A stretch of DNA of 64,000 bases from contig JAILLN010000013.1 of NCBI GenBank assembly GCA_024693135.1, forward strand, positions 1 through 64,000, read 5' to 3'. Under the pieces are notes generated by a model. It ran no database searches. It had not been told where the DNA came from and saw only the letters and a list, made by a program, of their open reading frames with translations. The position numbers were made by a program, and so were the translations under genes. Origin of the DNA: Lachnospiraceae bacterium. GTDB taxonomy: Bacteria > Bacillota > Clostridia > Lachnospirales > Lachnospiraceae. Every line of letters begins with the position of its first letter. The stretch's first letter is position 1. This document shows positions 35,531 to 44,102 of the stretch, in pieces.

Positions 35531-36582
35531 TATAATTCCACCTCCCTCTTATTCGAAATACGGACCTGCACAAGGGAAACGCAGGCCAGGATGATAAAGA
35601 ACAGGACGGCCTTTGCCTGGCCAAGGGCATAATTATTCTTGGCGATGGCCGTATTGTATATATTCAACGCGAGCATCTGGGTACCGTTGGAGAGATAGTT
35701 CCCCAGGAAATTCGGAACCGAGCCCGTGCCGTTTGTCAAAGCCATATTCACATCAAACTGTTTGAAGGCCGATGTCAGGGTCAGGAATGTGCAGATGGTA
35801 AAGGTGGATGCCAGCATCGGGATCTTGACCTCAAATAAGGTCTGGGTCGCATTCGCGCCGTCGATCTTTGCGGCTTCCAGCACATCTCCCGGGATCTGGG
35901 TCAGGCCCGTCACGTAGATCAGCATGATATAGCCTGCATATTGCCAGATATAAACGATGACGATGGCCATAAGGGCTGTCCTTGTCTGTACCAGCCAGGA
36001 TATGCCCCCCGTGATCTTGATCAATACATTATTGAAAACGAACTGCCAGATATAACCCAGCACGATGCCGCCGATGAGGTTCGGCAGGAAATAGGAGGCC
36101 CGGAAAAATCCCACCCCCTTCATCCCCGACGTACAAAGGAGGGCCAGAAGGAAGGCGAAGAGATTCACCAGCACCATATTCATCACCACAAAAATAAAGG
36201 TGATGAAGATCGACCAGATAAAGGCGGGATCCTTAAACATGGCGATATAATTCGCGAAGCCCACCACCTGGGTAAACTTGATCCCCGTCCAATCCGTAAA
36301 GGAATAACCGATACCCAAAAGCAGAGGGATGATCACTGTCACCGCAAAGGAGAAGAGCAGCGGAAACAGGAAGATCACATATACGATCTGCCTGTGGTAT
36401 TTCAATGTAGGGAAGAAATACAGCCCTACAAAAAACAGAACGACTCCGATGATAAGCATCGGTCCCCTCACCGCATTCTGGCTGCCGCTGAAGTCCATGG
36501 CCAGCGCCCCGATCAGCCCAATCAGTCCCGCCGCCAGAAGGATCAGGGAAAACATTTTTGATCCGGTAGAATTTGTTTTCAT
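35530..36582 (-). CDS. Sugar ABC transporter permease, MalF type
   Basis: 350 residues with about eight helices, the first two (SLILLAAGLIGLIGAL and LIIGVVLFFVGLYF) extra to the core six. The EAA loop reads EAAKIDGANATQTLFEVKIP. It lies downstream of the binding-protein gene, with an intrinsic hairpin between them that should lower permease expression relative to the binding protein. Confidence 0.92.
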   Translation of the reverse strand: MKTNSTGSKMFSLILLAAGLIGLIGALAMDFSGSQNAVRGPMLIIGVVLFFVGLYFFPTLKYHRQIVYVIFLFPLLFSFAVTVIIPLLLGIGYSFTDWTGIKFTQVVGFANYIAMFKDPAFIWSIFITFIFVVMNMVLVNLFAFLLALLCTSGMKGVGFFRASYFLPNLIGGIVLGYIWQFVFNNVLIKITGGISWLVQTRTALMAIVIVYIWQYAGYIMLIYVTGLTQIPGDVLEAAKIDGANATQTLFEVKIPMLASTFTICTFLTLTSAFKQFDVNMALTNGTGSVPNFLGNYLSNGTQMLALNIYNTAIAKNNYALGQAKAVLFFIILACVSLVQVRISNKREVEL

Positions 36583-36645
36583 GTCTTACCCCCTGCCTTT
36601 TAAGCATATCCAACGAGTTACAAAAAAGAAAAACCGATAAACGTC

Positions 36646-36675
36646 TGAAAATACGGGCGGCCGAGCCGCCCGTAT
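36646..36675 (-). terminator. Attenuating hairpin between binding protein and permease genes
   Basis: Minus strand: 11-bp perfect stem ATACGGGCGGC / GCCGCCCGTAT with a 3-base loop, then TTTT. The T-run is short, suggesting partial termination. Confidence 0.7.
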
Positions 36676-36701
36676 CGATTAATTTTCAAAGCTCCCAGAG
36701 C

Positions 36702-38048
36702 TTATTCTGCATAATACTGCTGAAGCACCTGAGATACCGTGGAGGTAAATGCCTTCGCATCCGGGATGGTGCCAAGAGCATAATCGGCATATACCTGTCC
36801 CAAAGCGTTCTGATCCATGCCGGCCTTATTCTTCAGCCAGTGCCAGGATGAGGTCTTGCCTGCCGCAGTATATTCGGAGATGGTCGCAGCGAAGGGATCT
36901 TCTGCCACGAAGGTGCAGCTCTTGAAGGGGCTGATGAAGCCGGCCTTCATGACCAGGATCTCCTGTCCCTTATCCTCTGACAGCCACTGAAGGAATGCCA
37001 GGGAATCTGCCTTGTTGTCATTATCAAATACTGCCCACCAGGAAGGGGAATTGGTCAGGATCGTGTCGATCCCATCCTCAAATGCATAAGGAGCCATGCC
37101 GCACTTGAAATTGCCGGCTTCTGCATAAGCATCCTTGTCATCGCTGGTCATGGTCGCGCCGATCCATGAGCCCTGGGTCACGAATGCATATTTGCCGGAA
37201 GCAAAGCCGAGGATCTGCTGATCATAGGTACCGGAGGTAAGAAGAGCCGGATCGGAGTACTGATTGAACAATCCGACCATCTCTGCATAATGCTCAAACC
37301 GTGTCTCGTCGATCTTTCCGCCGTCTGCCAGCATATCGGAATAGGTGGTGTCATCCCTTGAAAGGCCGGAATCCAGATAATTTGCAAAGCTGTGGGAGCC
37401 GGTAGACCAATATAGATCCTTCGGCTCTGTGCACCAGCCGATGACCGCCGTAAGGCCAAGCTCATCCTTCTTGGAATCCAGGGTCTCAAATGCCTTCTTC
37501 ATGGCATCCGGGCCGGTTATGGACTTGGGATCCACTCCTGCCTTCTCCAGAAGGTCTGCATTGTAGGCAAGGCCGATGGCCTCTGTCGTATAAGGGAAGC
37601 CGATGGTGCCGAAATCATTCTTGTATGCGGCATCCGTATCGGAAGCCCACTTCTCTCCGCTCATATCCACCAGCATGCCGTCCCAGTTGCCAAAGTCTGC
37701 ATCACTGCCGCAGACAAAGATGTCCGGCATATTATCTGCCTGATAATAGCCCTTCAGGGTATCCTGGATGTTCACGCCGCCGCCCATGGACTCGATCTCC
37801 ACGTGCTTGCCGGTCTCTTCCTCATAAAGAGCCGCCGCTTCCTTCAGCATGGCATCTACTTCGATCTTGCCGTTCACCAGGCGGATGCCTTCCCCGCTGC
37901 CGCCGGAAGGAGCTGCCGTTTCTGCCGCCCCTGCATCGGCCGCAGGTGCCGCATCCCCCGCTGCCGGAGCCGGAGCCGCCTCGCCGCAGGCTGCAAGCCC
38001 GAGCACCATCGCTCCTGCCATCACCATAGCCAATAATTTCTTCTTCAT
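36702..38048 (-). CDS. Maltooligosaccharide-type ABC substrate-binding lipoprotein 1
   Basis: 448 residues. Signal peptide with lipobox LAAC, lipid-attached Cys21, then an Ala/Pro-rich linker to about residue 50 and a family 1 solute-binding fold. Aromatic residues suited to sugar stacking appear in TNSPSWW and SSWHWL. It is highly similar along its length to the second binding protein at 44.1-45.4 kb. First gene of an operon with two permeases and malQ, under LacI control judging by the neighbouring regulator and an inverted repeat in its leader. Confidence 0.93.
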   Translation of the reverse strand: MKKKLLAMVMAGAMVLGLAACGEAAPAPAAGDAAPAADAGAAETAAPSGGSGEGIRLVNGKIEVDAMLKEAAALYEEETGKHVEIESMGGGVNIQDTLKGYYQADNMPDIFVCGSDADFGNWDGMLVDMSGEKWASDTDAAYKNDFGTIGFPYTTEAIGLAYNADLLEKAGVDPKSITGPDAMKKAFETLDSKKDELGLTAVIGWCTEPKDLYWSTGSHSFANYLDSGLSRDDTTYSDMLADGGKIDETRFEHYAEMVGLFNQYSDPALLTSGTYDQQILGFASGKYAFVTQGSWIGATMTSDDKDAYAEAGNFKCGMAPYAFEDGIDTILTNSPSWWAVFDNDNKADSLAFLQWLSEDKGQEILVMKAGFISPFKSCTFVAEDPFAATISEYTAAGKTSSWHWLKNKAGMDQNALGQVYADYALGTIPDAKAFTSTVSQVLQQYYAE

Positions 38049-38099
38049 GTACTTCCTCCTTTTTTGAATACTTCTACTGTCTGCACTTATTGACTTTTT

Positions 38100-38165
38100 C
38101 GCAAAAGTTACAAACCTTTTGCGTTTAAGTTGATTTGATTATATGCTTTTTCCACAAAAATACAA
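38100..38165 (-). promoter_or_regulatory. Promoter and inverted-repeat operator of binding protein 1
   Basis: Minus strand: TTGTAT (38160-38165), 16-base spacer, TATAAT (38138-38143). Just downstream lies the perfect inverted repeat CGCAAAAG / CTTTTGCG (38100-38123, 8-base spacer), placed where a bound repressor would block the polymerase. The adjacent LacI-family regulator is the obvious candidate. Confidence 0.65.
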
Positions 38166-38230
38166 CCCCTATTTCCCCTTTTTCGGTCAGAATCATTATA
38201 TTGCACAAAAAATACATCCTTCCTTTGTAA

Positions 38231-39274
38231 CTATTGTCTACGATCCGCCACGCTTTCCCTCTCCACCAGCCGGGTATTCATGATGATCTCACTTCCCGAG
38301 GGATTCCTGCCCTGGATCATGCCGATCAGGGTATTGGCCGCCAGCATTCCCTTTCCGCCGATATCCTGATGCACCGTGGTCAGCCTCGGCCGGCAGAGCC
38401 TGCTGCTGATATTGGTGATGTCGTCAAAGCCGACAAAAGAGATATCCTCAGGCACGCGAAGGCCGTGGCGGATGCAGGCATTTAAGAACATGGCGGCAAA
38501 CATGTCTGAAGTACAGACCACTGCCGTGACCTTTCTGGCCTTTTCCGCCAGCCGGTCCAGGCTCTCATCGATCTCATCCCTTGTGGAGCGCATCAGGAAA
38601 TAATACCGGTCGCTGTATTCGATCCCCGCATCCGAGAGCGCCCGGCGGTAGCCCCGAAACCTCATCTGATCCACCCCGTCCTTCTTATCCGATAGAAAGG
38701 CGATCTTCCGGTGGCCCTTTCCGATCAGGTAGGAGGTGGCATCATATGCCCCCTGCTCATCCTCCAGTCCGATATTCACCAAAAGATCCTGGTCGAACTG
38801 CTCTGCCGTCTCCCGGCTCATATAGGTATCGATGCTCACCACGGGCTTCCGGTATTTCTTATGGACTCTCGCCGCATCATCATCCATCATCCAGAAAAGA
38901 AGCAGCCCGTCTGCATTCCAGGTGGTGATCCTTTCGATGATCTCCGCGATATCATCCGAGATATACAGCATCAGGAAATATCCCGCTTCCCGGACGGCCG
39001 TCTCGATGCCTCCCAGCATTTCTGACACAAAAGGATCCATCAGGATATGGGAATACCTGTCCTCGGTGGTCTTGAGCACGGCCCCGATGATCTTGGACTT
39101 ATTCTGTGCCAGGTTTCTCGCAGTCATATTCGGCACGTATTCCACCTGATCCAAAAAACGCTGTACCCGCTCTATGGTTTCCGGGGATACCTCCTTCGTC
39201 TTTCCGTGGATCACATTGGATACCGTAGTGGTGCTCATGTCAAGCTGTCTTGCGATTTCCTTTATGGTTATCAT
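38231..39274 (-). CDS. LacI family transcriptional regulator 1
   Basis: 347 residues. N-terminal LacI helix-turn-helix TIKEIARQLDMSTTTVSNVI, hinge region with NLAQNKSK, then a periplasmic-binding-protein-like effector domain (about 60-340). It probably senses a sugar (for example maltose or a related glucoside) and represses the binding-protein operon 180 bases downstream; the 8-bp inverted repeat there is the likely target. It follows the GH32 gene by 33 bases, so its expression is linked to the glycosidases. Confidence 0.93.
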   Translation of the reverse strand: MITIKEIARQLDMSTTTVSNVIHGKTKEVSPETIERVQRFLDQVEYVPNMTARNLAQNKSKIIGAVLKTTEDRYSHILMDPFVSEMLGGIETAVREAGYFLMLYISDDIAEIIERITTWNADGLLLFWMMDDDAARVHKKYRKPVVSIDTYMSRETAEQFDQDLLVNIGLEDEQGAYDATSYLIGKGHRKIAFLSDKKDGVDQMRFRGYRRALSDAGIEYSDRYYFLMRSTRDEIDESLDRLAEKARKVTAVVCTSDMFAAMFLNACIRHGLRVPEDISFVGFDDITNISSRLCRPRLTTVHQDIGGKGMLAANTLIGMIQGRNPSGSEIIMNTRLVERESVADRRQ

Positions 39275-39307
39275 CTTTTCTCGTCTCCCTGCATCGGATC
39301 CCTGCTC

Positions 39308-40564
39308 TCACCAAAGCTGGCAGGTCTTCAGAAGCCGTCCCTCCGGGCTGATGCTCTCACGGACAAAGCGGTCCTCCGCGATCAGAAAGCCGTCCTTCCG
39401 GTCGAGAAAGCCCTCCGCCTCCCGTACAAAGCTCTGGCGGATATAAAATCCATCCCGGTCCTTTCCCAGGCTGAGCTCCCTGGGAAGGCCCATCATCCCG
39501 GTCCAGATCTCCCCTCTGTTTTCTGTACGGAGCCAGCAGATCTGCACCGTGCGCCCCTCCACTCCGGAAAAGGTCTGGGCAGCATAGGGCATCCCTCCTT
39601 CATAGAGCTTCTGCATCCCTCCCTCGGCCTGAAAGGCATATCCGTCAAAGCTCCCCAGATAATAATATCCGTCAGCGCTTAAAAAAGCCCATTTCTCTCT
39701 ATCCGAGGCTTCGTCCCAAAGGCGGATCAGATCCGGGCACTCCCACATGGGCGGGAAATCCAGCTCCTGCACGAGATCCCAGTGCTGAAGGTCTGCCGAG
39801 CGGAGCAGCCCGAACCGGTTTCCCGCAAGGTAAAGCACCATGCAGTAGCTGCCGGATCCCTCATGCCAGAATACCTTCGGATCCCTGGTTTCCTTTTCCA
39901 TCACCGGGATCTCCCATCCCGGATACTTTTCAAGGGTCCGGCCTTCATCCAGGGAGTATGCCATCCTCTGGGTAAAGCATCCGTCCCTGCTGAAGGTATC
40001 CTCCACTCCCCCGGCGCAGGTGTAGAAGAATAATAGCGCCTCCCCGGGAAGCCCGAAGGCCTTCCTTTCGTTTCGTATCCCGCATCCGGAATACATGACC
40101 CCGTCCTGATCCGGAAAGAGCACGTCCGATACGAACCGGAAGTGCACCAAATCCGAAGACACGGCATGTCCCCAGGTCATATTTCCCCAGACCGTATCAA
40201 AGGGATTATGCTGGTGATATACATGCCAGATGCCCTCTGAATAAATGCAGCCGTTGGGATCATTGATAAACCCGAAGGGCGCATGATAATGGATGGAATC
40301 TCCATCCTCCCTCGGATACTCCGGCTCATCCGTCCGATGAAGGAACCGCCACGTCAGGGGATCCTCTCCCAGAACCCCGATCTCCTCCCCCGTTTCCGGG
40401 ATGGGCAGATAGAAATAGTAATCCGGCTCCCCCTCTCTTTTGCCCAAGGGCCTCCTGTATTCATAAAGGATCCTGTCTCCGCAGGATATGGACACCAATC
40501 CGGTTTTTTTATGCTCGCTGCCTGCCCATGCGGGAAAGGCAAGATACCGCTTTCCCTTCTTCAT
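39308..40564 (-). CDS. GH32 family beta-fructosidase (sucrose/sucrose-6-phosphate hydrolase type)
   Basis: 418 residues from MKKGKRYLAF, whose ATG overlaps the stop of the upstream GH13 gene (ATGA). An N-terminal region of about 100 residues precedes the five-bladed propeller; catalytic residues are the nucleophile Asp in INDPNG, the stabiliser in RDPK and the acid/base Glu in WECPDL. Only about 55 residues follow the conserved LPRELSL segment, so the usual C-terminal beta-sandwich is missing or much reduced. No signal peptide is seen: an intracellular enzyme cleaving sucrose or short fructans is likely. Confidence 0.88.
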   Translation of the reverse strand: MKKGKRYLAFPAWAGSEHKKTGLVSISCGDRILYEYRRPLGKREGEPDYYFYLPIPETGEEIGVLGEDPLTWRFLHRTDEPEYPREDGDSIHYHAPFGFINDPNGCIYSEGIWHVYHQHNPFDTVWGNMTWGHAVSSDLVHFRFVSDVLFPDQDGVMYSGCGIRNERKAFGLPGEALLFFYTCAGGVEDTFSRDGCFTQRMAYSLDEGRTLEKYPGWEIPVMEKETRDPKVFWHEGSGSYCMVLYLAGNRFGLLRSADLQHWDLVQELDFPPMWECPDLIRLWDEASDREKWAFLSADGYYYLGSFDGYAFQAEGGMQKLYEGGMPYAAQTFSGVEGRTVQICWLRTENRGEIWTGMMGLPRELSLGKDRDGFYIRQSFVREAEGFLDRKDGFLIAEDRFVRESISPEGRLLKTCQLW

Positions 40565-42237
40565 TCCATAAGCTCCATCACCAGCGCCTGATATCCTTCC
40601 AAAAGGATATCCTTCCCCCACTGTGGCTCTTCCTTCAGGTTATTGCAAAGGATTTTTTTCACCCCTCCCGGAAGGGGAAGCTTCTGGGGTTCCTTTTGGA
40701 AATTGGCCATGACAAGGATCCTCTGCTTTTCCGTCTCCCTGCAGTAAGCCATGACATTGTGCCGGTCTTCAAGGCAGGGCGTAAGCCGGCCATAGACAAA
40801 GGTATCCTCATATTCCGGATCCTTCCTTAAAGCTGCAAGCTTTTTGTAATAATGGAATACGGAATCCGGATCTTTTCTTTCTGCTTCCAGGTTCAGGGTC
40901 TTATAGTTCGGGTTGACCCGGAGCCAGGGACTGCCCTCCGTAAACCCGGCTTCCTTCCCGCCGTTCCACTGGAAAGGGGTCCTGGCATTGTCCCTCCCGT
41001 ACTTTTCGATCAGCTTCAGGGCCTCCTTATCCGTAAGGCCGGCCTCTCTCGCCACCCGGTAGGCATCGATGGAAGAAATGTCATCCACCTCTTCGATGGA
41101 GGATACCGGGATATTCTCCATGCCGATCTCCTGGCCTTGATAGATCCAGGGGATGCCCTTCAAAAAGAAGTAGGCCGTACCCAGCATCTTCTTTCCCGCA
41201 TCCGTCAGCTCTCCCTCCGGGATATACCGGCTCACTCCCCTGGGCTCATCATGGTTCTCGATGATATTGGAGATAAAGCCCACGTCCGCCACCTTCCTCT
41301 GGGTCTCAAATACGCAGTTGCGGTAGTCATCCGGGGTGATGTCCCGGTAGGTATGCCATCCTCCCGGAGCCTGTCCGAAGATGGTGGCCGAGAAATCATA
41401 CATGGAACAGAAATATCCGTCCTCCCCAATGAAATCCGGGATCTCCTCCGGCTTTTCATTAAAGACCTCTCCCACCGTAAAGGCATGATGGGGCTTAAAG
41501 GTCCTGTCCCTCATCTCCCGGAGGAAATCCCCGACGCCCTCTGCTTCCCTCAGCATGCTGGATGTAGAGCAGAGCCCGTCGTCCCGGTCTGCCGGATAAT
41601 CCCGGAAGGGCAGCGCCTTCTTGATATTGATGATGGCATCCAGACGGAAGCCGTCCAGCCCCTGATCCAGCCACCAGTTGATCATGTCATAGATCTCTTC
41701 CCGGACCTCCGGATTTTCCCAATTTAAATCCGGCTGCTTCTTATGAAAAACATGCAGATAGACCTTGTCCTCATGCCCGGGCAGCTTGTCCCATGCCGGC
41801 CCGCCGAAATAGGACCGCCAGTTGCAGGGAAGCTTCCCATCCTTTATGTCCCGGATATAGAAATACTTTCCGTACTTCCCTTCGGGATCTGCGATGGCCT
41901 TCTGAAACCATTCATGCTCATCGGAGCAATGGTTCACCACCAGATCCATCAAGATATGGATATCTCTTTTATGCGCTTCCTCTAATAACCTCCTCATGTC
42001 CTCCATGGTGCCGAAGCGCGGATCGATCCTGCGGTAGTCTGCGATATCATACCCCTGGTCGGCCAGGGGAGAGACATAGATGGGGGAAAGCCAGAGGATG
42101 CCCACTCCAAGCTCCTTAAGATAATCCAGTTTTTCTATGATGCCCCCCAGGTCTCCGATGCCGTCCCCGTTGGAATCATAAAAGCTTTTCGGATAGATCT
42201 GATATGCGATCTGGTTATGCCACCATTCCTTCTTCAT
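40561..42237 (-). CDS. GH13_31 alpha-glucosidase A
   Basis: 558 residues from MKKEWWHNQIAYQIYPKSF, with GGAGG before the ATG. TIM barrel with the GH13 regions NHCSDEH, the nucleophile in FRLDAI, the acid/base in TVGEVFN and IENHDEPR. The residue after the nucleophile is Ala, which in this subfamily goes with alpha-1,4 preference (Val goes with alpha-1,6). Cytosolic. It lies between the second GH13_31 gene and GH32, all read together. Confidence 0.93.
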   Translation of the reverse strand: MKKEWWHNQIAYQIYPKSFYDSNGDGIGDLGGIIEKLDYLKELGVGILWLSPIYVSPLADQGYDIADYRRIDPRFGTMEDMRRLLEEAHKRDIHILMDLVVNHCSDEHEWFQKAIADPEGKYGKYFYIRDIKDGKLPCNWRSYFGGPAWDKLPGHEDKVYLHVFHKKQPDLNWENPEVREEIYDMINWWLDQGLDGFRLDAIINIKKALPFRDYPADRDDGLCSTSSMLREAEGVGDFLREMRDRTFKPHHAFTVGEVFNEKPEEIPDFIGEDGYFCSMYDFSATIFGQAPGGWHTYRDITPDDYRNCVFETQRKVADVGFISNIIENHDEPRGVSRYIPEGELTDAGKKMLGTAYFFLKGIPWIYQGQEIGMENIPVSSIEEVDDISSIDAYRVAREAGLTDKEALKLIEKYGRDNARTPFQWNGGKEAGFTEGSPWLRVNPNYKTLNLEAERKDPDSVFHYYKKLAALRKDPEYEDTFVYGRLTPCLEDRHNVMAYCRETEKQRILVMANFQKEPQKLPLPGGVKKILCNNLKEEPQWGKDILLEGYQALVMELME

Positions 42238-42315
42238 AAGTCCTCCGTTCCAGTACATTGATTCATGATCGGCCGGCACATTCCCCTGCCTGATCATGTA
42301 TATGGTTCTTCCGCC

Positions 42316-44013
42316 TCAGTCGGAAAGTCCCGCCCTGATCATGACCCGGGCCTCGTAGGGCTGAAGCAGCCCCGGATGATGCCTGGAATAATTGGATATG
42401 AGCTCTTCTCCCTCAAGTCCGTCAAAAAGGCCGCACTCCTGCTCTTCCTCCGTCCAGTTGCAGGCCGTCACGAGCACCGTATCCCCAAGCCTCCTCTCAT
42501 ATGCATAGATCGTCTCGCTTTCCAGGAGAAGCGGCTGAAAGACCCCATAGACGATCACCGGATTTTCATGCCTCAAGCGGATCAGCTTCTGATAGTAATA
42601 AAAGACAGAATCCGGATCCTTCAGGGCGGCTTCGGCATTGATCTCATGATAATTGGGATTGACCGCGATCCACGGCTTCCCTGTGGTAAAGCCGGCCTGG
42701 TCCGCATCCTTCCACTGCATGGGCGTCCTGGCATTGTCCCTTGCCACCGCATCGAAGCATTTCAGCATCTCTTCCTTTGAGACCATCTGGTTTTCCGTCA
42801 CGTATTGGCGGTATGCATTGATCTCTTCGATATCCCTGCAGTCCTCGATGGAGGCAAAGTGGGTATTCGTCATTCCCAGCTCCTCCCCCTGGTAGATATA
42901 GGGCGTGCCCTTCATCATATGAAGGCAGGTGGCAAGCATCTTCGCCGAAAGCACCCTAAAGCCCGGCGCATCATTCCCGAACCGGGAGACTGCCCTGGGC
43001 TGGTCATGGTTATCCCAGTAAAGGCTTCCCCATGCTTCTCCCTCAAGCTCGATCTGCCATTTATTCAAGATCTCCCGGACCACCGTCATCTTCGGATGCT
43101 CATAGCCCCATTTATCGATGACATTTTCGGAGGTCCTGGTGCCATCCGTATGCTCGAAATGAAATACCATGCCAAGCTCGGTTCCCTCGTTGTTGGCATA
43201 TTTCTTGGCCTCGTCAATGGTGACCCCTGCCGCTTCCCCCACGGTCATGATGTCGTATTTCGACAGCACCCTCCGGTTCATTTCCTGCAGGTATTCATGC
43301 ACATGGGGCCCGTTGCATACATAGGGCATCAAGTCGCCGTAAAGCCCGTCCTTCACCTTGCCGTCCGGATAATCCGGATCCTTGGAGATCATGCTAATCA
43401 CGTCCATCCGGAATCCGTCGATCCCCTTTTCGCACCACCAGGTCATCATGTCGAAGACCTCGTCCCGGACCTTTGGATTCTCCCAGTTCAGATCCGGCTG
43501 CTTTTTAGAGAAGCAGTGAAGATAATACATCCCCGTTGCCTCATCCAGCTGCCAGGCCGGTCCGGAAAAGCAGGACTGCCAGTTATTCGGCTCTTTTCCG
43601 TCTCTCGGCTCCTTCCAGATATAATAATCCCGGTAAGGATTATCCTTTGAGCTTCTGCTTTCCACGAACCAGGCATGCTCGTCTGAGGTATGGTTCACCA
43701 CCAGATCCATCACGATCCGGATCTTCCGGTCATGCGCCGCCTGAAGCATCCGGTCGAAGTCCTCCATGGTGCCGAATTCCGTCATGATATTCCGGTAGTC
43801 TGAAATATCATAGCCGTTATCATCATTCGGGGACTGGTAAACAGGGGAAAGCCAGATCACATCCACCCCCAGCTTTTTCAGATAATCCAGGTGCTCCGTG
43901 ATCCCATTCAGGTCACCGATCCCATCCCCGTTGCTGTCAGCAAAGGACCTGGGATAGATCTGATAGACCACGGCTTCCTTCCACCAAGTCTTTTTGTCTG
44001 CTGCCTGGTTCAT
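42316..44013 (-). CDS. GH13_31 alpha-glucosidase B (oligo-1,6-glucosidase type)
   Basis: 565 residues. Same architecture as its neighbour: NHTSDEH, nucleophile in FRMDVI, acid/base in TVGEAAG, and WDNHDQPR. Val follows the nucleophile, a feature of oligo-1,6-glucosidases such as that of Bacillus cereus. Excellent ribosome site GGAGGG directly before the ATG. The terminator after the second binding-protein gene lies just upstream. Confidence 0.93.
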   Translation of the reverse strand: MNQAADKKTWWKEAVVYQIYPRSFADSNGDGIGDLNGITEHLDYLKKLGVDVIWLSPVYQSPNDDNGYDISDYRNIMTEFGTMEDFDRMLQAAHDRKIRIVMDLVVNHTSDEHAWFVESRSSKDNPYRDYYIWKEPRDGKEPNNWQSCFSGPAWQLDEATGMYYLHCFSKKQPDLNWENPKVRDEVFDMMTWWCEKGIDGFRMDVISMISKDPDYPDGKVKDGLYGDLMPYVCNGPHVHEYLQEMNRRVLSKYDIMTVGEAAGVTIDEAKKYANNEGTELGMVFHFEHTDGTRTSENVIDKWGYEHPKMTVVREILNKWQIELEGEAWGSLYWDNHDQPRAVSRFGNDAPGFRVLSAKMLATCLHMMKGTPYIYQGEELGMTNTHFASIEDCRDIEEINAYRQYVTENQMVSKEEMLKCFDAVARDNARTPMQWKDADQAGFTTGKPWIAVNPNYHEINAEAALKDPDSVFYYYQKLIRLRHENPVIVYGVFQPLLLESETIYAYERRLGDTVLVTACNWTEEEQECGLFDGLEGEELISNYSRHHPGLLQPYEARVMIRAGLSD

Positions 44014-44046
44014 TCATTCCCTCCATATCTGCCGTCTTCTGTCTGC

Positions 44047-44078
44047 TTAAAAACAGGGGTTCCGGTGTGGAACCCCTG
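44047..44078 (-). terminator. Intrinsic terminator after binding protein 2
   Basis: Minus strand: perfect 10-bp stem CAGGGGTTCC / GGAACCCCTG with a 5-base loop, then TTTTTAA. It separates the binding-protein gene from the alpha-glucosidase genes. Confidence 0.88.
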
Positions 44079-44102
44079 CCATAGTCCGGTCATTTCAACC
44101 GG

